A DNA stretch of 64,000 nt from Amaurobius ferox. Lineage: Eukaryota; Arthropoda; Arachnida; Araneae; Amaurobiidae. Location of the stretch: NCBI GenBank assembly GCA_951213105.1, contig OX578146.1, forward strand, positions 56,551,069 through 56,615,068. Direction: 5' to 3'. Below are positions 54,238 through 64,000 of the stretch, in pieces (within the stretch, counting starts at the first letter, position 1; each line of letters begins with the position of its first letter). The position numbers were made by a program, and so were the translations under genes. Under the pieces are notes generated by a model that was given only the letters and a program-made list of their open reading frames with translations, ran no database searches and had not been told where the DNA came from.

Positions 54238-55150
54238 TGGATGTTACATATAATAATGGTATGGAAAAAAAACTATGTCTTTCTTAAATATAGAGAATCC
54301 TACTGAAGTGAAATCTATTTCTTTATTTAATTATATAGGATCTCTTGAAGGAATAGAAAAATTAATAAATTTAAAAGAATTATATTGTGTGAGAAATAAA
54401 TTAAAATCTCTTGAAGGAATAGAAAATTTAACTAATTTAAACAAATTATGTTGTGAAGATAATAGATTAAATTCACTTGAAGGTATAGAAAATTTAACTA
54501 ATTTAGAAACATTAAATTGTAGGAGAAATAAATTAAAATCTCTTGAAGGTATAAAAAATTTAACTAATTTAAAATAATTATATTGTGAAGATAATAGATT
54601 AACTTCACTTGAAGGAATAAAAAATTTAATAAATTTAAAAAAAATATATTGTGGAGGAAATAAATTAATGTCACTTAAAGGAATAGAAACTAATTTAAAA
54701 GAATTATATTGTGATAGAAATATATTAATGTCACTTGAAGGAATAGAAAATTTAACTAATTTAGAAATACTATCTTGTGGATATAATATATTAACTTCAC
54801 TTGAAGGAATAGAAAATTTAACTAATTTAAAAGAATTATATTGTGAAGATAATAGATTAACTTCATTTGAAGGAATAAAAAATTTAATAAATTTAAAAGT
54901 ATTAGATTGTAGTGAAAACGATATTACATCTCTTGAAGGAATAAAAAATTTAATAAATTTAAAAGTATTAGATTGTAGAGAAAACGATATTACATCTTTA
55001 ACTGAATTAATATTTTTACCTAGAATAAATGAAATATGGTATGATGAACATAATATAAATTTACCCCTAATGTTAAGAAGATTTAGTAATAAGGTATATA
55101 ATAACTCTGAAGACCATATTACAATATGGGACAGTATTTTTAAGTCTTAA
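54238..55150 (+). pseudogene. Leucine-rich-repeat protein, frameshifted and with a stop
   Basis: The likely start is the ATG at 54239 in TATATAAATGG. A change of frame in an A8 run at 54265-54272 moves the reading into the frame that begins MSFLNIENPTEVKSI. About twelve 22-residue repeats of the form L..L.EL.C..N.L.SLEGIENLTN follow. TAA at 54575-54577 breaks it in frame, and one repeat is shortened by three residues near 54688. The DNA repeats are nearly identical at a 66-bp period, suggesting recent expansion. LRR proteins bind other proteins, so it may act on the host, but this is a guess. A final non-repeat domain (LTELIFLPRINEIWYDEHNI) closes the gene. Confidence 0.85.
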
Positions 55151-55167
55151 AAAATGTTTACTAATAA

Positions 55168-55433
55168 ATGGAAGAGTTCAATAGTCTGAGTGGTTATCGT
55201 CAAACATATGTATTAGATGATTTATATCCTGGAAAATATGATCATTGAAAAAAATTAAAAATATGATTGCAGGTTCAGCAATCGTAAAGTTAATTGTAGA
55301 AGTTGAAGAAAAAGAGTATTACCTTTCGAATAAACATGGACAACTTTCTAATAGATCGATAAATAAAATCAATAAAGGAAGATATATATTTTTATATTTA
55401 GGTGATAATAAATACATATTAGAGAAAGCTTAA
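55168..55433 (+). pseudogene. LYPG-motif gene, frameshifted copy near the right TIR
   Basis: The ATG is in CTAATAAATGG. The product starts MEEFNSLSGYRQTYVLDDLY and then runs PGKYD before a stop. The other frame picks up as KKIK...AIVKLIVEVEEKEYYLSNKHGQLS. Relative to the intact copy at 38318-38608, about seven bases are missing at the frame change near 55240. The two copies read in opposite directions toward opposite element ends. Confidence 0.8.
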
Positions 55434-55471
55434 TATATTTTAGAGTAGAGTTAAAAAATAATTCTAAATAA

Positions 55472-55735
55472 ATGGATCTTTATAAGATTAAAAAATCTCT
55501 AGAAAAGATTTATAGAATCAAACGGTGGAACAGCATTTTTAAGTAATGATCTTTAAAAACTTAGTAAGAATATTAAGTCATATTATGATTTTTTGGTGGA
55601 GAGAAAAAATTTAGTAAAGATTGTATACAACTTACTTTTATTGAAAAAAGTGATTATATTTTATGTGATTTTTCTAAGTGTATATTATATCAGGCAGTAC
55701 TTCTTTTAATATATATTAAACTATAGTACTTTGTG
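55472..55735 (+). pseudogene. Decayed small gene next to right TIR
   Basis: The ATG is in AAATAAATGG and opens MDLYKIKKSLEKIYRI, stopping at 55546. A second protein-like stretch in another frame (FSKDCIQLTFIEKSDYILCD, then FSKCILYQAVLLLIY) runs from about 55598 to 55727. The two may be parts of one gene broken by short indels. No family is recognised. Confidence 0.4.
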
Positions 55736-55792
55736 TATATATTAAACTTTCCTTTTTTATTTATATTATTTATAAAACTCTATTTTATAACT

Positions 55793-56185
55793 CTATAAAA
55801 CACGTCCATAAATTACGGACGCGTTTCGATATATTTTGAGTCACTTTGTAATCCTGATTATTTTTAAAGTTTATTTAGAGGACTTCATTTAGAAGTCCTC
55901 TTTTTTCACGCCTTTCATATAAATCCTTTTATTTTTTACCGTAATTTACCTATGTATGAGGTAGCCCCAAAATGGGGCAGACTATCTTCGATCTCTTTTG
56001 TCACGCATTTATCTAAAATTTGGTCTAAATGTAAAAAAGGCCTTATTTTGATATAAAATCATGTTTTTAATATTAAAATAGATCGAGACCTTTTTTTTTA
56101 TATAAAGAGATAAAAAATAAGCTATAAAATATAGTTTTTAGTGTATAAAGTACATGTGTGCTCATACGTACATATATATACTACT
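55793..56185 (-). repeat. Polinton right terminal inverted repeat
   Basis: Reverse complement of 37276-37669 with about seven differences, mostly in the outer half. The same three palindromes are kept. The inner border is at CTATAAAA (55793). Confidence 0.93.
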
Positions 56186-56191
56186 TACGGC
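56186..56191. repeat. Polinton target-site duplication, right
   Basis: TACGGC, identical to 37270-37275. Confidence 0.95.
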
Positions 56192-58955
56192 TAGTACTAA
56201 ATGTGTCACATACTTTATTACATGAATTATTTGTTTCAAATTACGGCCGTAATCGTAATCCTTAAAGACAAAATTCAATGCCAAAAGCAGCACTTGAATC
56301 GGTAATTTTAATAAGTTGAAGTCTTCTTATGTGGACTGCAAGGACACGTGTCAGGAGTAAGGTCATTCATATGCACTTAAGGTTCTACCGTGCATCACAA
56401 AGTCATTATTTGTATATGTCCCGCTCGACCACGAATTTTGAAAACTTAGCGGTAGATTTGGCGCGATATTGACAATTTGGCAACTTTTGGGAAGTGTCGT
56501 AAAGTTGGCAAAATTTGAAGTCACAAAAATAATCAAGATTTCTTCTTTTCGTTACATTTAATTTCTTTCTGTGAAAACTCAATTAAATGTCTACTATTAC
56601 ATTGTGAAAATTATTAGACGACGAGAATAAGGCTTTCCCTCCCTCAACTCAAAAACATTTTCTTGTTTTTTAAAATAACCCGAGACCACTTAACCGATTT
56701 TAGCCAATAAGGTAATAAATGGTGGGGCAGCAAGGATTTTCTCGTTTTAAAATCGCATATCAATCCATAGGAATGAAACTCGATAGAACCGGAGAAATGT
56801 CGAACTCTATCGAATAATAGTTGAAAACAACAATTAAAACCATGCGCGTATAATATCCATGCCTCATTCATTTTGAATAGAACTATATATATAATAATTA
56901 ATATATAATTCTAATTAATATATTATGATTCAGATTTTCCCTCTTTCCGTATGTGTGTCTATTTAGCAATATACCTGCCCGAAATGCTTTGCAAAAAATT
57001 GATGGAAATGTCACTAAATTGATGAAAACGATGCTATATAAACAAAAATGACGCAAAATTGAAAGAACGCAAAGTGCAATATTGATTTTTAATTTCATGT
57101 ATTCTTTTTTCGATTCATTCAAATGATTTAATGGATGGTTTATTGTGTTTTAGTGAGGGCTATATGAATATCCGTCTATCACACTTGGCTACAACTATGA
57201 CTATGGCACCCCCGGCGACAGATCTGCGACTTCATGAAAATGGTGCCAAATTGATAAAATTCAATACTTAATAATGGAATACCATTATGGAATACCATGG
57301 AATGTATGTTAATACATTAACTAATAATGGAATTGAAAAAATATTTCGTAGAAGATAGTGAAAGAAATCTGCATGGACAACTCCCATAAATACGTTTATC
57401 TATTATGAAGATACACGCTTTATTTTTTTTAATCCAAAATTTTTGAAAGATATATATAGGGTAACTTCAACCCGTGAGATAAAATTAAACTTATTTTCCA
57501 GCAAAGTGCAACTGTACGATTTATCATTTTTAAAAATAGTCGCGATTCATCAGGATTATAAAATAACATCATTTAAATTACTACTAGAAAGTGGGTTTAC
57601 AAAACTTTATAAGCATTAAGATATCGTAAAGTTATAAAATATTTAAGTACTACACCTGCAAAGAATGTTTATAAATGTATATAATGCAGTTATCAAAGTG
57701 CATGCATAAAAATAAAAATTATCAATTTTAAAATATTTTTTTATGCAAGGCTATAAAATTAATTTATTAAAAAATAAAAAAATATTTCAAATTATCAAAT
57801 ATTATCAATTTTTGACATACTAAAACTTCAAAAAAAAAATTTAAAGTACTGAGAGTGTAAAACACATAAAAATATATATATTCAGATGCTCTTTAATAAT
57901 ACCAATGTGCGCTATAAGAAGTTATTCACCGAAAAATACCATTACATTACAACGACCAACAATTCAGTGGAGTGTGAAAAATATTTTTAGCAATGTTCCA
58001 AGTTTTTATGAGGGAACCGGATAATAGAGATTTATCATCCATCAAATTGATCATATAGACGAAACACAGCGATTCATGGTAGACGTCGAAAGACAACATC
58101 TAAAAATTTAATCAATATACAACGATTTTTTTTATCATTTCAAATACATTAAAAAAAGTTAAATTGCTTTTTACAGTTGTTATAAAAAATAAAAAATCAA
58201 TTAGCTATTATTTATCATAGAAGTAAATTTTAAAGCAACCAAAATGAAATTTTATTTTAAAATCCCACTTTGAAAAATTTACCATTTATAAATAAAGACA
58301 CACCTATGAACATATTCTGTCATCTACTTTTTTTTTTGCTTTTTTAGTCTTGTGTGCATTAAAAATCATGATTTGACAATCATTTCCCAAAAGTATATAA
58401 TTTCAATTTTAAAACTTTTAACTCAAAACATGAAATTTAACAAAATGCAAGTTATAGAATTTTTAGATATTTGAACACATACATCTTAAAAATCACATAT
58501 TTTTAAAACATATTTTTAAAACGCATTTATAAAAGACGAGAATACGCAAATTTTAAAACCAAACGTAAAAGTATTTCTGAGTAAAATGGACAACATTCAT
58601 GTGTTTTTTAAATCACAAACATGTGTAAAAAAAAATCGTAATTTTATTTACGTGAAAATAATATTAACGCTTCTACTTTGACTACAGGCGTTTATTTGTT
58701 TTTTTCATTACTCCAACGTTAACATAAAAGACTCTTAATCAAAATGAATTCACGAGTAATCATATGTCCAATTTTTAAGAATTACATATAAATAGAATTC
58801 TTGAACACATTATATGTTTGAAAATAAAAGTACTTCATCAAGCATCGTATGAGTAAAAAAATGAAAATAAAAATGAAACAAAAGATGTGCACACACTTCC
58901 TATTTATATCCGTAATACTAAAATTTAATCACAACATAAACAACACAATTAAAAA
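56192..58955. other. AT-rich flank with old repeat traces
   Basis: No gene is supported. Segments near 56440-56530 and 57000-57250 (AAATTTGGC, ATGTCACTAAATTGATGAAAA-type words) resemble very old copies of repeat R1. The rest, especially 57500-58950, is A/T-rich low complexity. Confidence 0.45.
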
Positions 58956-58959
58956 AATC

Positions 58960-59022
58960 TGATGTGGGTAGCACATGACTTTTCTTATATATTGCAATGA
59001 ATTTACTACTTTTACAGTTAAA
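58960..59022 (+). repeat. Repeat R1, left-end fragment
   Basis: ATCTGATGTGGGTAGCACAT and the following 40 bases match the left end of R1 at 10325. It then switches abruptly to R2. Confidence 0.75.
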
Positions 59023-59885
59023 ACAAGAAAGATCACTCCTGCTCAAAGCATTGATTATGAAACACTTTCCAACTTCAATACAATTTTATTTAAAAATCTC
59101 TAAAATACAATACATTCCTCGGTAATATTTGAAAACTTATCACAATACTACATTAATTTATTATATTTGAAAACTTAAACCTCCATCGAAAAAATGAACT
59201 TCATTCAAATGACGGCATTGAAATATAAATTGCCTGGTTTAAACATCTCTAAAATGCGATATATTCCTCGGTAATATTTTTAAAACTATCATAATACTAC
59301 GATAATTTATTATATTTGAAAACTTCATCGAAAACAACTGAAATTCATTCAAATGACGTCATAGAAAAAATAACACGCCTGGCTCTCTCTATAAAAACAG
59401 AATTTCATTCATAACATTTTCCCATTCATTTCATTCATCACAATACTATAATAATTTATTTTATTTAAAAATTAAGACCATGGAGCTACAAGTAATTAAA
59501 CTCTATGCTTCAAACTTCATCGAAAAAAATTGTCCTTCTCTTTGCAAAATCAATGAATATTTCATTCATATCAGCTATGCAGACTGCATGCGCTAAATAG
59601 TTTTGTGTTAAAGAAATACATCAATTCTAATACAACTCATTCTACATATTTTGCTGTTTACATTTTACATAAGTAAAAAATAGGCTTCGTTGTAGAAATA
59701 ATCAAATTTGGATGATCATTTAAACTCAAATATATTGTAATTGCGTTGTTTCAGTATGTAGATGCACAGAATTTAAGCAAAAATGAAGTGGTTTTAGGAC
59801 GGATGCAACACTCAATATGAATTAAAAAGAACTTATAAAATCACGATTTTGAGACAAGATGGATGCCATATATCATTTTGAAGTT
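59022..59885 (-). repeat. Repeat R2, inverted copy
   Basis: Reverse complement of 20640-21480. It includes GCATTGATTATGAAACACTT and ATTCCTCGGTAATATTT (twice). Confidence 0.75.
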
Positions 59886-59984
59886 TTAGTTTTATTTATT
59901 TATTTTTTTTAATGGCCAGGCACTTGACTTTTCGTCATTCGCCTTTCGTCAGCGGCTAGAACGAGAACCATTTGGATGTCCTAA

Positions 59985-60215
59985 GACGTTGTAATTTACG
60001 GGTTGTAATTTTTGTAACAAATTTCGTTCGAATCTGTCCGTGCGTTCGTCAGTTATCGTGTCCACAGACTCACTGACACACACACACACACACACACACA
60101 CAGCCATCACTTTAAAAATGTTCGATTCGTGATCAGGGATGCTTGAAACGTGCTCTCCCGTCGAAGACTCGAATTCGAATTTTTGACCCCGTCGCAATAA
60201 TTTCCTTATTACTTT
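59985..60215 (+). repeat. Repeat R1, right-end fragment
   Basis: GGTTGTAATTTTTGTAACAA through a (CA)n at 60074-60101 to TTTCCTTATTACTTTCC, as in R1 at 11015-11185. Confidence 0.7.
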
Positions 60216-60219
60216 CCAT

Positions 60220-61048
60220 ATATACATAATGTATAAGGAAAGTATTGTGACGGGGACTGTGCGTGTGTGCGTGTGTGTCAGTGAGCCTATGGAGACGATA
60301 TCTCACGAACGAATGGAGCGATTCCAATGAAATTTGTTACAAAAATCATAATCCATGAATACTGGAAGCTTATTGTTTTTAAACGTAATCGAATGTTCAG
60401 AACCACTCTATATTTTCGAGTGAAATTTTGAAAAAATCATCAAAAAATCAAAACCTTTAATAAAGTTACGCCAATAGGCATTTCTTATGTAATTTTTCCT
60501 TAGAAAACGATTGGCATAAACTTTAGACCGCTAGTATGAACCGTTTTTGAGATATTGCACATTTTTAAAATAAATTTATCAAAAAATCGTGCAAATTAAA
60601 AAAATATATATCAACTGTTGAAAAACATGTTCACTTTTCATATGTAATATCATGCGATAAATTGCGTGACATCATTCTCGTGGATCTAGCTCGTTCAATT
60701 CATGAGGAAAAATACTTTGAGTAATACTTTTGTATTTGAACGCCAATAGTCATTTATCCGCTATAAGAATAATGTATTTCTCAGTCCATAACCCTTGGCA
60801 AGATTTTGGCGACGAATTTGGCGGAATGTCGCCAACTTGGCGACTCTTTCAAATGTTGCCAAATTAACGAAAATGTCGCCAAATGGATAAAAATGGCGCT
60901 AAATCTATGAAAATGACGACTAATTGTCGAAAATTCAATATCTTGGAAAGAATATAAGTATCTACTATAAGAAAACTTTTTTCTTTTACTGTAAAAATAG
61001 TAAATTCATTGCATTATATAAGGAAAGTCATGTGTTGCTCACATCAGG
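60220..61048 (-). repeat. Repeat R1, long inverted copy
   Basis: Reverse of 10325-11185. It includes CACGAACGAATGGAGCGAT, a GTCGCCAACTTGGCGAC palindrome and, at its far end, CATGTGTTGCTCACATCAG. It stands head to head with the fragment at 59985-60215. Confidence 0.75.
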
Positions 61049-61184
61049 TTTTCATTATTGTATATAAGGAAAGTAAAAAATGACTTATAGCTTAACCATA
61101 TCTATACATATTCGAAACATACTCATTCATTTAAAAACATATTTCTGAAATGTATACTAAAAAAAATGAGAATGTGCAATTTTT

Positions 61185-61330
61185 AAATTCTTGTAGTATT
61201 GCGATAATTTAAAAAATATTCCCGCTGAATGTATCGTATTTTAGAGATGTTTAAATAAAATTGCATTGCAGTTTTAAAGTGTTTCATAATCAATGCTTTA
61301 TGTATGATTGATCTTTCTTGTTCTTACTAC
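61185..61330 (+). repeat. Repeat R2, end fragment
   Basis: Contains CATAATCAATGCTTTATGTA and GATTGATCTTTCTTGTT as in the other R2 copies. Confidence 0.7.
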
Positions 61331-61755
61331 TGCGAGATGGGTGCGATTAAACTTTTTGAAAAATTCAATAAATGATTTCAATTAATTCCTGCTTTAAATC
61401 TTAGCTAATGCCGGGTACATGATACATACTGTTTTTTGCAAAATAGAACTGCATTGTACTTTATTAACATTAGATTTTTAGCCTAAGGCGCCCAAGGAGT
61501 TGCACATTGTCAACCATGTGTTGTCCGGAGGGGCTGGTGATAATCTGGACATAATATTTAAAGGTTTAAAAAAATACCGCCCACTTACGTTTTTATAAAT
61601 TTGGTTTATTCTTTTGCATCCTCACTCAATAGGTTTTTGTTTTCATGTTTATTTCTGTAGAAGTTGATGGTAGTTCGAAGATGTGTATTGTACTTAATTA
61701 TATTTGCTGCGACCGTAATTGTCGCAACTTACCGGATGTAACAACAGTACGTCAT
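61331..61755. other. Spacer
   Basis: No gene or repeat recognised. Confidence 0.4.
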
Positions 61756-61759
61756 AAGA

Positions 61760-63950
61760 GATGATTGAACGAAATCGTGCATCGTCGCCCAGACAGCGGA
61801 GGAAAAAGCTAATTTGTTCACAGATAGCTTGGAACTCCAATTCACACCACATATCGACCACAACTTCAGCCACACTTATGCAGACACTGAACACGAACTA
61901 CAACATACCAATCATAATGCACTACACGCTCAAAGACCAAACGACTTAGAGAGAATCTCTCTGGATGAAATTTCGCATATCATTGATGGACTGATCGTCA
62001 AGAAAGCCCCCGGTCTTGATAAAATTAGCAATCGCATCATCAAGAATCTCCCGGACCTGTATCTCTGCTGGATCACCATGATGCTGTACCATATGTTGGA
62101 ACGTCGCTTTTCCCCCCAAAGTTGGAAAACCGCTGTCATTCTCCCTATTCCAAAATCAAGTCAAAATCTCTCGCTTGCCGAGAACTTCAGACCAATAAGC
62201 CTACTTTCTAGCCTCTCGAAAATCTATGAATTGGTGTTGCTCAAGCGTTTGAATAGTTTCTGCCGTTCGAAAAATAATTTGATACCTGACCAGCATGGAT
62301 TCTGAACTGAGCATTCAACGCAGTCCCAACTTATGCGTGTTGTTGAAACTATCCATCAAAACGCTACCATCAGACAGTATACTACCATAGTATTTTTCGA
62401 CGTGGCTAAGGCCTTTGATAAAACTAATCTGCCTGGGCATATTTCCAAGTTAGTGCGACTTGGCATTTCGACTCAACTTTCGACCATCATCAACTCGTAT
62501 CTTACTAATCGTTTCTTCTATGTGCGAGTTGATAAAACTCTCTCTTCAATCAGCCCAATCAGGGCCGGGGTTCCTCAGCGAGGAATTCTGAGTCCTCTCC
62601 TCTTCAATATTCTCATCAACGGTATTCCAATCATACCACAAGTCCAGCTCGCCATCTTTGCGGATAACACAGCGCTTATCGCTCGTAGCCGCTCACAACA
62701 AAACGCAATCAACACACTCCAAAGTTACATTAAGAATAGCCTTGAGCACTGGCTCGTTACCTGGAGAATCAAAATTAACGCGACCAAAAGTGCAGTAGTC
62801 ATCTTCAAACCGAACTATCGAGAAGTCAACCATAATGTTGCATTAAATATGTTCAACGAACCCATTCTCTTTTCCCACTCTGCTAAGTATTTGGGCGTCT
62901 CTTTGGACGCCCATATGACTTACAGGGAGCACATCAAGTCTAAAATTGAATCTGCGAGTAAGATCTATAGAGCCCTTTTACCCCTTCTCGGTAGGATATC
63001 CCACCTTTCCCTGGAAAACAAGCTAATTATTTACAAACAGATCATCGTACTTGGCTTGTAGTATGCCTGCCCAGTATGGGGGCGGCTGCAAACATCCGTA
63101 TTGGAAAACTGCAAAAATTTTAAAATAAAGTCATACTATGCATTGTTAATGCTCCTAGATACGTCCAGAATGAAGTAATTCATCACGATTTGAAAATCTC
63201 TGGCATTGCAGAGTGTATTGGGCTTCTCACTCAAAATTTTTACGAGAAAAACTACAGTAGACCTTGTATGAGAGGCGTTGATCAGATCTACGATCCGAGC
63301 GCGCCTTCCTATCTTAGGAAGCGCAGGCCTCGACACATTCTATTTGGTTCTAACGAGACCAAGTGGAAAAAGCGTCAATTCCTAGTCCCTCAAACAGGTA
63401 GGTGTTTCCTAGTTTTTCAACTCCCTTTTCTGATCGAAGATAGATGGCGCCACTCCGATTCAATGACTTAGCGCTTTTCGACCCTTCTTTCATGGTCCTG
63501 CTACAGGCCAATAGTATGGCTAGCAATTGCCAATCGCGTTTGCGTGTGTACGGTACTTACGTCCACGTTCGTAAAAATTATTCTAGCATTTGTATCAATT
63601 TAATCAGTGCAAAACTGTTAATGAACTTTAAATCTCTGTGCATCATCCTGCAAATTAAACCTTCATACTGCAAACTTAAACTGTAACTTTTTTTCGTGAG
63701 GGAGATAGACTTGTGCCTTCTTGCGGCACCTTTTCGGGAAAACTGCTAACTTTTAAAAATTTGTAAATCTTAAACTGTATTTAGTATATCTTAGTAACTT
63801 AGCTTTAAACTGCATATTTTTCTAAAACTGAATCATTACTGTCCAATCATTTCTGATTGGTCCTAACCATAGCCCCTCCCTCCTTTCTACCTACTCGTCA
63901 GATCAGCCATCCAAGACAGCATCTATACCTCATCTATATTCGAAGCAAAC
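61760..63950 (+). pseudogene. Jockey-like LINE, 5'-truncated, inactive
   Basis: Plus-strand frames read the reverse transcriptase from AEEKANLFTDSLELQF (about 61797) through the fingers (FRPISLLSSLSKIYELVLL near 62186) to YTTIVFFDVAKAFDKTN with the motif A aspartate, and GVPQRGILSPLLFNIL near 62570. The catalytic box reads FADN instead of the usual FADD, at about 62660-62670. In-frame stops lie at 62303-62305 (TGA) and 63059-63061 (TAG), followed by frame changes. C-terminal blocks (SGIAECIGLLTQNFYEK) continue to about 63470. The rest to ~63950 is probably 3' UTR. Endonuclease and gag regions are missing. Confidence 0.82.
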
Positions 63951-64000
63951 AACTTCACTTGAGCAGTCTCCAAGGAGAAGAGTGCATATTGCTATACTTC

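Larger units (their letters stand above)
37276..56185. mobile_element. Polinton/Maverick (endogenous polintovirus), 18.9 kb
   Basis: The element has inverted termini of ~394 bp, ends 5'-AGTAG...CTACT-3', and is flanked by an exact TACGGC duplication. It encodes the full diagnostic set: protein-primed DNA polymerase B, retroviral-type integrase with chromodomain, packaging ATPase, adenain-like protease, penton-like and double-jelly-roll capsid proteins, plus accessory genes. Genes diverge from 46292-46368. Several genes are broken and a piggyBac-like element sits at 47373-49929, so this copy is probably not functional. Confidence 0.96.

Overview
The window is a gene-poor, strongly AT-rich stretch of an animal nuclear genome. 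It is packed with old transposons, TA microsatellites and dispersed repeats. I see no intron-bearing host gene, rRNA or tRNA gene. The mix of families (Tc1/mariner, Jockey/I-type LINEs, Penelope-like reverse transcriptase, tRNA-derived SINEs, piggyBac, Polinton/Maverick) fits an arthropod. A spider is my best guess, because a decayed gene at 4.6-6.0 kb belongs to a family I associate with spider genomes. That guess is inference only.

The centrepiece is a nearly complete Polinton/Maverick (endogenous polintovirus) at 37276-56185. It has ~394-bp terminal inverted repeats, AG...CT termini and an exact 6-bp target duplication, TACGGC. Its genes form two arms diverging from a 77-bp spacer at 46.3 kb that carries a 21-bp repeat. 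The leftward arm encodes the packaging ATPase, a membrane protein, a phospholipase A2-like/zinc-ribbon protein, a chromodomain integrase, two small proteins and the protein-primed DNA polymerase B. The rightward arm encodes a coiled-coil protein, a minor core protein joined in frame to an adenain-like protease, a penton-like protein, a 45-aa protein, the major capsid protein, a fibre-like protein, a repeat protein, another 45-aa protein and a leucine-rich-repeat protein. A small LYPG-motif gene occurs near both ends in three states of decay. Almost every gene begins inside TAAATG, usually within 0-5 bases of the preceding stop. The element is damaged by single stops, short frameshifts and lost start codons, although its TIRs are about 98% identical by eye.

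A 2557-bp piggyBac-like transposon (47373-49929) with an intact transposase sits in the core/protease gene of the Polinton, flanked by TTAA.

Left flank (1-37 kb): Tc1-like pseudogenes at 3.0-4.4 and 31.7-32.7 kb; a Tc1-like element at 9.06-14.46 kb split by a 4-kb insertion that itself holds a SINE, a minisatellite and a LINE 3' end; a long foldback element at 7.36-8.16 kb; two Penelope-like RT remnants; a LINE with RNase H at 26.3-28.2 kb that starts with a perfect hairpin; a TIR element at 24.3-26.1 kb; and a ~300-bp tandem array at 34.5-36.2 kb. Right flank (56.2-64 kb): copies of the same dispersed repeats in inverted arrangements, and a Jockey-like LINE at 61.8-63.9 kb with an altered catalytic motif. 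All identities were judged by eye; no database search was possible.
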